This document shows, piece after piece, positions 55,018 to 64,000 of a DNA stretch of 64,000 bases. How positions within the stretch are numbered: position 1 is the first letter of the stretch; each line of letters begins with the position of its first letter. Under the pieces are notes generated by a model. It was not told the DNA's origin. It ran no database searches and worked only from the letters and a program-made list of their open reading frames with translations. The stretch is from positions 60,293,628-60,357,627 of the forward strand of contig CM077667.1 of the NCBI GenBank assembly GCA_039707655.1. Reading direction: 5' to 3'. The DNA is from Elymus sibiricus (Eukaryota > Streptophyta > Magnoliopsida > Poales > Poaceae). The translations under genes were made by a program, and so were the position numbers.

Positions 55018-58000
55018 TCACTTTTTCTTCGCTTGTGTCCTTTGCTTATTGCGCCGTAACCATGGATAATCTTCATCGTTTAAGAGGGTGCTTGGGTCAG
55101 CCTTGACTTTGAAGGGAGGAATTTCATGAAACTTTTCATAATCTTCCTGAAAGAACTATGTGGCGCTTTAGCTCATCGTATGATGTATTCGCTTCCTTAT
55201 CTTTTCTCTTTCTCGGTTTGGTAGACATGTCCTTCACATAGAAAACCTGCGCCACATCATTGGCTAGGACTAATGGTTCGTCTGTGTACCCAAGGTTGTT
55301 CAGATCCACTGTTGTCATTCCGTACTATGGGTCTTCCTGTACCCCGCCTCCTGACAGATTGACCCATTTGCACTGAAACAAAGGGACCTTGAAATCATGT
55401 CCATAGTCAAGTTCCCATATGTCCACTATGTAACCATAATATGTGTCCTTTCCCCTATTGGTTGCTGCATCAAAGCGGACACCGCTGTTTTGGTTGGTGC
55501 TCTTTTGATCTTGGGCGATCGTGTAAAATGTATTCCCATTTATCTCGTACCCTTTGTAAGTCAATATAGTCGAAGATGGTCCCCTGACCAACGAGTACAG
55601 CTCATCAGAAACAGTGTTGTCACCCATGAGACGTGTTTGCAACCAACTATCGAAAGTCCTGATGTGTTCATATGTAATCCAGTCGTCACACTGCTCTGGG
55701 TGTTTGGAGCGCATAATATTCTTGTGTTCATCGACATACGGGGTCACCAAGGTAGAATTCTGTAGAACTGTGTAGTGTGCTTGAGACAAAGAATGCCCGT
55801 CCCTACATATTATTGAGTCCGCTCCTAGCGTGCCTTTTCCAGTCAGTCTCCCCTCATACCGCGATTGAGGGAGACCAATCTTCTTAAGGTCAGGAATGAA
55901 GTCAACATAAAACCCAATGACATCCTCTGTTTGATGGCCCATGGAGATGCTTGCTTCTGGCCTAGCGCGGTTACGAACATATTTCTTTAAGACTCCCATG
56001 AACCTCTCAAAGGGGAACATATTGTGTAGAAATACAGGGCCCAGAACGACAATCTCGTCGACTAGATGAACTAGGACGTGCGTCATGATATTGAAGAAGG
56101 ACGGTGGGAACACCAGCTCGAAACTAACAAGATATTGCACCAAATCACTCCTTAATCTTGGCAGGATTTCTGGATCGATCACCTTCTGAGAGATTGCATT
56201 GAGGAATGCACATAGCTTCACAATGGCTAATCGAACGTTTTCCGGTAGAAGCCCCCTCAATGCAACCGGAAGCAGTTGCGTCATAATCACGTGGCAGTCA
56301 TGAGACTTTAGGTTCTGGAACTTTTTCTCTGCCATATTTATTATTCCCTTTATATTCGACGAGAAGCCAGACGGGACCTTCATACTGAGCAGGCATTCAA
56401 AGAAGATTTCCTTCTCTTCTTTGGTAAGAGTGTAGCTGGCAGGACCTTCATACTGCTTTGGATGCATGCCGTCTTTTTCATGCACACGTTACTGTTCCTC
56501 CCGTGCCTCCGGTGTATCTTTTGTCTTCCCATACACTCCCAAGAAGCCTAGCAGGTTCATGCAAAGATTCTTCGTCACGTGCATCACGTCGATTGAAGAG
56601 CGGACCTCTAGGTCTTTCCAATAGGGTAGGTCCCAAAATATAGATTTCTTCTTCCACATGGGTGCGCGTCCCGCATCGTCAGTCAGAACAGATAGTCCGC
56701 CAGGACCCTTTCCAAAGATTACTTGTAAATCATTGACCATATCAAGTACGTGATCACCAGTACGGAGGGCGGGCTTCTTCCGGTGATCTGCCTCACCTTT
56801 GAAATGCTTTCCTTTCTTTCGACATTGATGGTTGGTCGGAAGAAATCGATGATGCCCCAGGTACACATTCTTCCTGCATTTGTCCAAATATATACTGTCG
56901 GTGTCATCTAAACAGTGTATGCATGCGTGGTATCCCTTGTTTGTCTGTCCTGAAAGGTTACTGAGAGTAGGCCAATCGTTGATGGTTACAAACAGCAACG
57001 CATGTAGGTCAAATTCCTCCTGTTCGTTCTCATCCCACACACGTACACCTCTTCCATTCCATAGCTGTAAAAGTTCATCAACTAATGGCCTTAGGTACAC
57101 ATCAATGTCATTGCCGGGTTGCTTAGGGCCTTGGATGGGCACTGGCATCATAATGAACTTCCGCTTCATGCACAACCAAGGAGGAAGGTTATACATACAT
57201 AGAGTCACATGCCATGTGCTATGCTTGCTGCTCTGATCCCCAAAAGGATTAACGCCATCTGCACTTAAACCAAACCATACGTTCCTCGGGTCACCTGTAA
57301 AGTCACTCCACTTTCTCTCAATCTTTCTCCACTGCGACCCGTCAGCGGGTGCTCTCAACTTCCCGTCTTTCTTACGGTCTTTTATGTGCCATTGCATCAA
57401 CTCGGCATGCTTTTTGTTTCTGAACAGATGATTCAACCGTGGTATTATAGGAGCATACCACATCACCTTGGCAGGAACCCTCTTCCCGGTGTGCTGGCCC
57501 TCAACATCACCAGGGTCATCTCTTCTGATCTTATACCGCAATGCACCGCATACCGGGCATGCGTTCAAATCCTCGTACGCACCGCGGTAGAGGATGCAGT
57601 CATTAGGGCATGCATGTATCTTCTGCACCTCCAATCCTAGAGGGCATAGAACCTTCTTTGCTTCGTACGTACTATCGGGCAATTCGTTATCCTTTGGAAT
57701 CTTCTTCTTCATTATTTTCAGTAGCGAACTAAATCCCTTGTCAGATAAACCATTCTCTGCCTTCCATTGCCGCAATTCCAGTGTGGTACCGAGCTTTCTG
57801 TTGTCATCTTCGCAATTTGGGTACAACCCTTTTTTGTGATCCTCTAACATGCGATCGAACTTCAACTTCTCCCTTTCACTTTCGCATTCTCTCTGTGCAT
57901 CAACAATGACCCGGCGAAGATCATCTTCGGGCACATCGTCTGGTTCCTCTTGATCTTTAGCTTCCCCCATTGCAGCATCACTGTATTCAGGGGGCGGGTA

Positions 58001-58273
58001 GTTGTCATCATCCTCTTCTTCTTCGTTGTCTTCCATCATAACCCCTCTTTCTCCGTGCTTGGTCCAAACATTATAGTGTGGCATAAAACCCTTCTCAAGC
58101 AGGTGGAAGTGAAGGGTTTTAGAGTTGGAGAAAGCCTTCGTATTCTCACAAACAGTACATGGACAATGCATAAAACCATTCTGCTTGTTTGCCTCAGCCG
58201 CTTCGAGAAAATTATGCAGGCCCTTAATATACTCGGAGGTGCGTTGGTCACTGTACATCCATTGCCGGTTCAT
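55018..58273 (-). pseudogene. TNP2-type CACTA transposase of CACTA-B, two nonsense codons and a 3' deletion
   Basis: The frame opens at ATG 58273, directly after the acceptor acgcag. The N-terminal transposase-associated domain has CPCTVCEN and LHFHLLEKGF. The TNP2 core has CPLGLEVQKIHACPNDCILY, CPVCGALRYK, GLSADGVNPFG and IDVMHVTKN. DUF4218-like (MTQLLPVALRGLLPENVRLA) and DUF4216-like regions follow (GYEINGNTFYTIAQD). The frame stays open through TAA at 56491-56489 (CAA in CACTA-A) and TAG at 55327-55325 (CAG expected). Near 55145 about 45 bases are missing compared with CACTA-A, which shifts the last residues. Otherwise it is far better preserved than the CACTA-A copy. The Asp residues in SADG and IDVMH are candidates for the catalytic triad; the third residue was not located. 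Confidence 0.9.
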
Positions 58274-58423
58274 CTGCGTGCGTTATATAATAAAGTGTAT
58301 TAAAAACCAAATTAATAGAAATTCATCATCACATTAAAGCCAAAGTACAGTAGTGACCAAAATAAATACATAACGTTCATACATAGTTCTCATTATTGAA
58401 CAACATATAGCTCTCTAGAGCAT

Positions 58424-58893
58424 CTAATTAAAACATACATTGAAACTATAATATTTAAATGCAACAACAAATGCGATCATAACCGCAACTAAGGTACCAA
58501 TTGATCCAACGGCATAATGATACCAAGCCTCAGTATGAATGGCATATTTTCTAATCTTTCTAATCTTCAAGCGCATTGCATCCATCTTGATCTTGTGATC
58601 GTCGACGACATTGGCAACATGCAACTCCAATTTCATCTTCTCCTCTTCAACTCTTTGTAATTTTTCTTTCAAGTAATTGTTTTCTTTTTCAACCAAATTT
58701 AACTTCTCGACAAGAATTTCTACGTCGGTTGGAATTTCCGGTTCACATACCTCCTAGATTAAAAAATCTATGTCACGTTGGTCGGCATAATTGTCATAAA
58801 CACTAAATAAAACAAATAGTTATAAAAGATAATATATACCACATCCGAATCATAGACAGGACATGGGCCGACGGAGGCGGATACCAAAACCAT
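58424..58893 (-). CDS. Small coiled-coil protein with one C-terminal membrane segment, upstream of the CACTA-B transposase
   Basis: Two exons, 58893-58840 (MVLVSASVGPCPVYDSDV) and 58753-58424, join in frame with GT/AG signals into 127 residues. The middle is a charged heptad-like helix (EKENNYLKEKLQRVEEEKMK), and near the end lies a hydrophobic segment (YHYAVGSIGTLVAVMIAFVV) that can span a membrane. The gene lies between the leader exon (about 59250-59010) and the transposase ATG (58273) on the same strand, with acceptor atatag just before its ATG. The leader could be spliced either to this ORF or to the transposase. CACTA-A has only a short 147-base intron here, so it lost this part. I recall similar predicted proteins from wheat but no function. 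Confidence 0.6.
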
Positions 58894-59272
58894 CGCACTA
58901 TATAATAACAAACAATAATAAAAGTAAGAAAATTACACAAGTATCTATCTAAATCATACAAGTAAGAACTTTTTTCTTTTAGAAAGAAGATAAGAAGAAG
59001 AGGCTAACCACGGTGGTGCCGGCGCCGAGATGGGCGCGGGTGATCGACGACGGTGAGGACGGGGACGGGATAGGACGGACCGCCAAACCTAGACAAATCT
59101 TGAGGAAAATGGAGCTTGGACAAGGAGCTTCGAGAGGAGAAAGCTTAAGTGTGGCTCGGGCATTTCATCGAACACCTCACGTGCATAGGAGGTGAGCTAG
59201 AGCACCACAAAGCTCTCCCAACGGCCGGCCAAAAAAACATAGCAGTGTACTGCTTTGCTCGCGGGCAGGGGG

Positions 59273-59280
59273 TATATATA
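59273..59280 (-). promoter_or_regulatory. TATA box of the CACTA-B transposase gene
   Basis: On the minus strand TATATATA follows the right palindrome cluster by a few bases and precedes the leader, as in CACTA-A (18567). Confidence 0.65.
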
Positions 59281-59286
59281 GGCCGA

Positions 59287-59560
59287 CCATTGGTCCCGGT
59301 TTGTGGCAGGAACCGGGACTAAATGACATCATTTGGTCCCGGTTCCAGCCACAAACCGGGACCAATGGTTGTGGGACAGGAGCGAGGCCCATTGGTCCCG
59401 GTTCGTGTCTGGAACCGGGACCAAAGGGGTCAGACGAACCGGGACCAATGGCCCACGAGGCCTGGCCGGCGCCCTGGCCTCACGAACCGGGACCAATGCC
59501 CCCATTGGTCCCGGTTCGTAAGTGAACCGGGATTAATGGCATTTCAGGCCTGGACCAAAG
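59287..59560 (-). repeat. Right subterminal palindromes of CACTA-B
   Basis: Units such as ATTGGTCCCGGTT..AACCGGGACCAATGG occur repeatedly. They mirror the CACTA-A left cluster but mostly read GGTCCC where CACTA-A reads AGTCCC. Confidence 0.85.
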
Positions 59561-61010
59561 CCCTGATTTCTACTAGTGGGTTGTGAAGCAACCCACATTT
59601 CCATCATTCTAAAAAATTCCCAAATAATTCCCATAAATTGTTGGGGTCATATCTTCCTCAAATATGTCAAAACCTATCCTTGCCATGTTCAAAAATATTT
59701 CACCAATATTCCTTTTCTTATTCTTCTCCAGGTGGCATTTTGTGAAGCAAGTGCCAGTTATCTTTGCTTGCTTGCTCCCAAACTTTTTGTGCACTCTTTC
59801 CTATCCATATCATTGCAAAATGCCAAAATTCAACTTAATTTGGCTAGCAAATATTTCTTGGCAAATTTCCAAAGTTTCTGATCCAGAAGAAGCTTTGTGA
59901 AGCAAGTGCTAGCTAGGAGTATGAAAATGAGTTGAAATTTTCCAAGCATCTTCATATGCTCAAATCATGACTCTCCACCAAATTTGAGCATCATCCCTTC
60001 AACCATGTCACCACAGCATCAAATCTTGGCTTCTGATCATATTTTCCTGTTGTGAAGCAACTATATTTTATATTGCTTCATAATTGTTGGAAATTTACCA
60101 GAGCATTCACTTACTCATATAACCTAGCTCCACAAAATTTGGGCTCATTTTATCTAGCCATTTCTCCTCAGCTATTTTTCTAAGATTCTGTCCAGTGGGA
60201 TGCTGTGTGAAGGAAGTACCATTTTGGTTTATTCAAATGGTATGAAATTTATACAGTGTCTTCATATGACTAAATAACTAGCCTCCTACAAAATTCAGCT
60301 TCATCTCAGTTGTCATGTGAGTGCCACATCAAGATTTGTCTTCTGGACCAGATTGGTCAGTTGCAAAGCAACCCTATTAAATCTTGGTCCTCTTCTTCTC
60401 AAACTTCCCAAGATTATAGTCCTTCTTAACCTAAACCTCCCAGACATCTCATTTGTCTCTTATCATCTTCCTGTTGATCACAGAGGTGCAGACAAGTTTG
60501 CTACAACAAATTTCAGGTGATCACTCCCATCCAACCACAGTTCCCCTTATCGATCCATCACCTCTCTGGGACTATTACTTGGAGGGACTTTCTGCTAGAC
60601 ACCAAGCTGGGCGCCAGGGAGCACTGGGTGCCACAGTTCACGTGGTGACCACGCATTTGGCATGCAGTGCGCGCCCTCTGGCATTTGGGACCCTCGGCCT
60701 CGTCCGTTTCCCCGCTCCCTCGTCACCTCGCCGTGTCCAGGGGCTTCGCCTCGTCGTCGTCTTCCTCCCTGGATAAGTCTCCCTCTCTCTAGTCCTCTCA
60801 TACGTGGTGCGGCTGCCGTACCCGTGACGTGCCTGCCCCTGCCGTCGCCACGTCCAGTCGCCTGCGAGCTCCCGAGCTTTCCCGACCTCGCCCGAGCTTC
60901 CTCGGCTCCTCTGTGACCTCTCTGGGCGCCTCTCCCCTCCTCCACGAGCGTTCCCGAAGCTCCAGCGCACGCGTTGTCGCGGCCGTGGCCGAGACCTGTG
61001 CTGTCCCGGC

Positions 61011-61017
61011 TATATAA
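61011..61017 (+). promoter_or_regulatory. TATA box of the long LTR
   Basis: tatataa after gtcccggc, followed by agccacctgatcccc and a leader rich in CCTC. This marks the U3/R border of the chromovirus-like LTR, about 2 kb from the LTR end. Confidence 0.65.
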
Positions 61018-62893
61018 AGCCACCTGATCCCCTCCCAAACTGATCACCAGCCTCAGCTCACTCCACTGATCCTCCCCGGCCTCTCAACCCATCGCCGGAG
61101 GCCCTCCTTGCCCTCCAATGTAGCCATGGCCGCCTCCTCGGTCCTCCTCAATTGGAGCAAACTGAGCCCTCTTTCTCCATTCCACCACCACCATAGCATT
61201 CCCCAGGCCTCCACAAACCTCCCCGCCCCCTCTGTCCGTCTCTAGGTCGCTCGTGGGCTCGGCCCCAACATTGGCCGAGGGCCACGTCCGCGGGCACTCC
61301 AAGCCGCCGTCGCTTCAGCCCTCCTCGACGTCCGCGTCCAGCCGGAGCGGAAGCGGCGCTCTGCGCCGAGGCCACCGGTGCCTTTCCCTTGGCCGGGGAT
61401 CACCGTTACCGCCGGGGCCAGCGCCGGCGTGCGCTCAGCCTCGCCTCTGCTCATCCATCGAGAGGTTGAAGGAGGAACGGGGAGGAGAGAGAGAGAGGCC
61501 TGAGGGTCCCGCTTGTAAGTGGCTCACGGCCCGGGCCCGCCCAGAGTAAGTGGAAGCGTACTCGGCTGAGTACGTTTCCCCGATTGGGAAAGCGTATTTT
61601 CTATCTTCCGCGGATAGACGTACGTTTCCCCTTGCAGAAAACGTATTTCCCGTTTTCTGTTTTTCAGCCAGGGGCCTGTCTGTGAATAAACCTTCTACAG
61701 ATTAGTCCCTGGACTTCAAACGTCCATATCTTCGCGATCCTAAACCTGATTGAGCCCCCTCCGAGAGAGAACTGTTTCCGGCAACTCCTTCCGCGACCTT
61801 TCCACACTTCTTCACGGTGGATCCCTCACCCCAGGCAAGCCAGGACACCCATTCCATGAAGCATTTCAATAGCATTACATATTTAATTGAATTTCTTGCA
61901 TTACTTTGCTATGTGATAATTCAAAGTAAATTGATTCAAATACTTAGTTGCCTATTGTGATGAACCACTATATTTGCTCAATGAACTTAGTGGTTGATCT
62001 TGAGTCACCTGTATGGGACGGCCTTGACTTAGTATGATCGTGTGCTCTTTTATCGGTACCACCCCAGAGGGAGGGTTATGCGTGCGCGCTACCCTGGCCC
62101 GGTAGGCGGCGATAACCTTGTGAGCCCAGTTGTTTGTTTGCGCGCGGTCCCCGTTTGGGACAGTTTAGTTGGGCCACGATGGTGGCAGGTGTCATGAGGA
62201 CACAGGGGCCACCAAGGGCAGGACTCCGGGGGAGGATGAATGCCGGTGGTATGATGGGAGAGTCACGGGTCAGGCAGGTTTCGTTGGAGTAAAGCTGGTC
62301 CACCCAAAGGGGATCACGAGGTCAGGTGCTCCATGGTGTGGGTAAAGTGCGCAACCTCTGCAGGGTGTAAAATCTATTCGAATAGCCGCGTCCACGGTAT
62401 TGGACAGCCCGTCCAGACCTCACTAGGTGGTCGACCGTAATATTGGTAATAAAGATGGATGAGCTCGTCTTGTGATCGGAAGTACTAAGTGAGTATTCTA
62501 AGGGTTGTGGGACAACCCGGAAAAGAGTAAGTTGATGACTGGTAACAGTAAGTGAATCACTTAAGTACTTAACATGTTGATTGCCATGCTATTGTTTGCT
62601 GCATTGTTTGGTTGTCGTGAGCTTGCGAGTACATTCAAAGTACTCACCTGGCGTATCATGCCAGTTTGCAGGTCAGGTTTGCTTGCTTGTCGAAGATGCC
62701 GAGTTCGCAAGCTAGGATAAGCGTTCTAGCCAGAGTCCCAACGGAGTGGAGTCCATCACCGCCGTTGTTGTTCCGCTGCCGAGAATTACTCCGCTTCCTC
62801 AGGTTGTTCCGTTGTTAGCATAGAGCTACCCTGGGCAGGTGTAGTCTCGTCGTGCCGATGTAATCCATGTACCCTTGTAATCTTATTCATAGT

Positions 62894-62899
62894 AATAAA
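62894..62899 (+). terminator. Polyadenylation signal of the long LTR
   Basis: aataaa within cataGTAATAAAGAGC lies about 100 bases before the LTR end, after a GT-rich stretch (gtacccttgtaatc). Confidence 0.45.
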
Positions 62900-62998
62900 G
62901 AGCTGATTTGTTCTATGCCAACAGTGCCGTATTCCAGACTACTTGTCTTTGGGCTGGAATACGGGGCGTTCCGGTTTCCTCTGAGCCGGGGTGCCACA

Positions 62999-64000
62999 AG
63001 CGTTGGTATCAGAGCAGGTCTGGCTGTAGGACGCCCTAGACCGTGCGAGCGTTAGTAACCGGTAGTATAGGATCCAGGTTGTTTGCTGCACTTGTTTGTT
63101 GCATTTGCCTGTGCATAGCATGCATATAGACTAGATATCTTATCACTAACGATGGACCTGGTGAGTGTAGGTGGCATCGGTTTTGATTCACCACCTGCGC
63201 TCTCCAGTTTGCATGCTTGTTCCTTGGTGTGGTGTTATCTCCGTCCCAGCGGAGTGATGCCAAGGTGCCTGGTAGTGTCGATCCCTTGCAGGACTGATGC
63301 ACCTGTACCACACCAACTCATTCTCTTCAGCCACCCCTATTGTTTTGGTGATAGACATGTTTCTATCCTGGATTTTGCCTTTCCATTAGCCGCGTTGGCA
63401 GCCCTTACTGATCTTTGTTATCGGAAAAGGGCAATGCCCGCAAGCCCTTCTTTCCATCGCCATCCTTTCCTGCCATCCATCCTCTGGATGAGTACGGTTT
63501 TATTCCGTCCGCTTGATGATGATGTGGTCGTGACCCCCGTGTTCCGACCCACGATCACCAAGTTCGTCCTCGCCATAGTGCTCGTTCAGATGGAATCGGT
63601 GTTAAGCCCGTGTTTGGTGTAGCCTTGTTTACACAACCTCCTTCTACACGTGGATTCACTTTCGTGCACACCGCCACAACATGTTAGACCGTAGTACCGG
63701 AGTTCTTGCGAAATTTGTGTGCTTAAGTAGGCATGCATATTATTGCTGTGAATAGCTGTAATATATGATATTTCTTGTGTGTGATCTTGTTGCTTTGTGT
63801 GTTTCTTTTGTTTCTTTCTTTGGGCCCTTGGTGTTACCTTATTTTCCCCTTATGGAAGTTGCTCACCGGCACTAGACTCAAAGAAATCAGTAAAGGCAGT
63901 CCTTTGGAAGCTCAGCTCAGCAATATGGAATTTTCAGCAGACTGCATTATATCAGGAGTATCGGGCCTGAATATAAATGATATCCTGGCTGGATTGATTG
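62999..64000 (+). mobile_element. Start of the internal region of the long-LTR Gypsy element
   Basis: The internal region opens with agcgttggtatcagagc and runs to the window end. No gag motif is reached. The 156-codon ORF at 63152-63622 has no recognisable domain and is probably leader sequence. Confidence 0.65.
63004..63015 (+). promoter_or_regulatory. Primer-binding site (initiator tRNA-Met type)
   Basis: tggtatcagagc lies 5 bases after the LTR end. It matches the 3' end of plant initiator tRNA-Met, as is usual for chromoviruses. Confidence 0.85.

Larger units (their letters stand above)
46926..59578 (-). mobile_element. CACTA-B: CACTA transposon (about 12.65 kb), minus-strand genes, left end eroded
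   Basis: The right end, read inward, is CACTAGTAGAAATCAGGGC at 59578. At the left no CACTA remains. Sequence tctagaggcccatttg follows ggt (46923-46925), and ggt also follows the right end (59579-59581), so the 3-bp duplication seems kept while the first terminal bases are damaged. Removing the element rejoins an LTR (ctttgggtt / gtgaagcaaccc). Contents on the minus strand in order are subterminal palindromes, transposase promoter, small coiled-coil/membrane ORF, TNP2 transposase, 338-bp satellite array, internal palindromes, second-gene promoter, SNF2-derived hairpin in an intron, En/Spm-Ulp1 gene, and left palindromes. Confidence 0.88.
46689..62998 (+). repeat. 5' LTR of a long-LTR chromovirus-like Gypsy element, split by CACTA-B
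   Basis: The LTR starts TGTAACACCCTGG at 46689 and ends GGGGTGCCACA at 62998, just before a tRNA-Met-type PBS. Its two pieces (46689-46925 and 59582-62998) make about 3.65 kb. The TGTAACACCC / GGGGTGCCACA ends are imperfect inverted repeats. A TATA box is at 61011, followed by a leader, and a polyadenylation signal lies near 62894. LTR length and PBS fit the Tekay/Del chromovirus lineage, which is inference. ORFs in its GC-rich part (60450-61550) are not genes. It inserted into the minus-strand Athila-like element at aacatgtt. Confidence 0.75.

Noticed and set aside
60453..61549. Several ORFs in a GC-rich stretch, suggesting a host gene
   Set aside because: The stretch lies within one long LTR, includes its TATA box, and the ORFs overlap on both strands without domain signatures.
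63152..63622. 156-codon ORF after the PBS, possible gag
   Set aside because: No gag motif, and it lies in the usual leader region between PBS and gag.

Overview
The window looks like a piece of a large grass genome, most likely wheat or another Triticeae species. It is made almost entirely of nested transposable elements. The grounds are LTR signatures typical of Triticeae Gypsy elements, CACTA elements whose ends carry many CCCGGTT palindromes, and two arrays of a 338-bp satellite that resembles the Triticeae Afa/pAs1 family. I see no ordinary host gene, no tRNA or rRNA gene and no CRISPR array. Family names are given from memory; boundaries, target-site duplications (TSDs), motifs and breaks are read from the sequence.

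Left third (1-14825). A Gypsy element (1-3643, + strand, cut by the window start) carries a multi-exon antisense gene and a 3' LTR. It sits inside the LTR of a minus-strand Athila-like Gypsy element (3644-11696) that has gag-protease but no reverse transcriptase (RT) or integrase. That element interrupts the 3' part of a Copia element of SIRE/Maximus type (11697-14795).

Middle (14826-43835). A second Gypsy element of the first kind starts at 14826. Its gag-protease frame is split by CACTA-A (18268-31523, TSD ata). CACTA-A carries a decayed TNP2 transposase gene, itself split by a Helitron (20563-22914), then a 338-bp satellite array, then a second gene coding for a protein with two B3-like regions. 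A hAT-type MITE (28564-28890, 8-bp TSD) lies in the leader of that second gene. Beyond the Gypsy remainder comes another Athila-like element (32897 to about 40100, + strand) and a decayed LINE (about 40105-42200).

Right third (43836-64000). A minus-strand relative of the previous Athila-like element (43836-46688) is interrupted by a chromovirus-like Gypsy element with a very long LTR (about 3.65 kb: 46689-46925 plus 59582-62998). Its primer-binding site (PBS) is at 63004. CACTA-B (46926-59578) is inserted in the U3 of this LTR. It reads on the minus strand: a TNP2 transposase gene broken by two premature stops and a small deletion near its 3' end, a small coiled-coil/membrane protein encoded between promoter and transposase, a 338-bp satellite array, and a second gene joining an En/Spm-type domain to a C-terminal Ulp1-like protease.

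The most striking object is in the 5' intron of the second gene of CACTA-B. It is an inverted duplication (51442-51945) of a captured SNF2-family ATPase fragment whose motif resembles CLASSY-type chromatin remodelers. A transcript through it would fold into a hairpin of about 250 bp. CLASSY proteins act in small-RNA silencing of transposons, so this may be a proto-MIRNA or siRNA locus carried by a transposon against its own silencing machinery. That function is inference.

The two CACTA elements share layout: terminal CACTAG, subterminal palindromes, a TATA box beside the palindromes at the transposase, a satellite array after the transposase, and a third palindrome cluster beside the TATA box of the second gene. 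Their second genes differ. Comparing the two transposases shows that several stop codons in each are CAG-to-TAG or CAA-to-TAA changes, as expected from decay of methylated cytosines.
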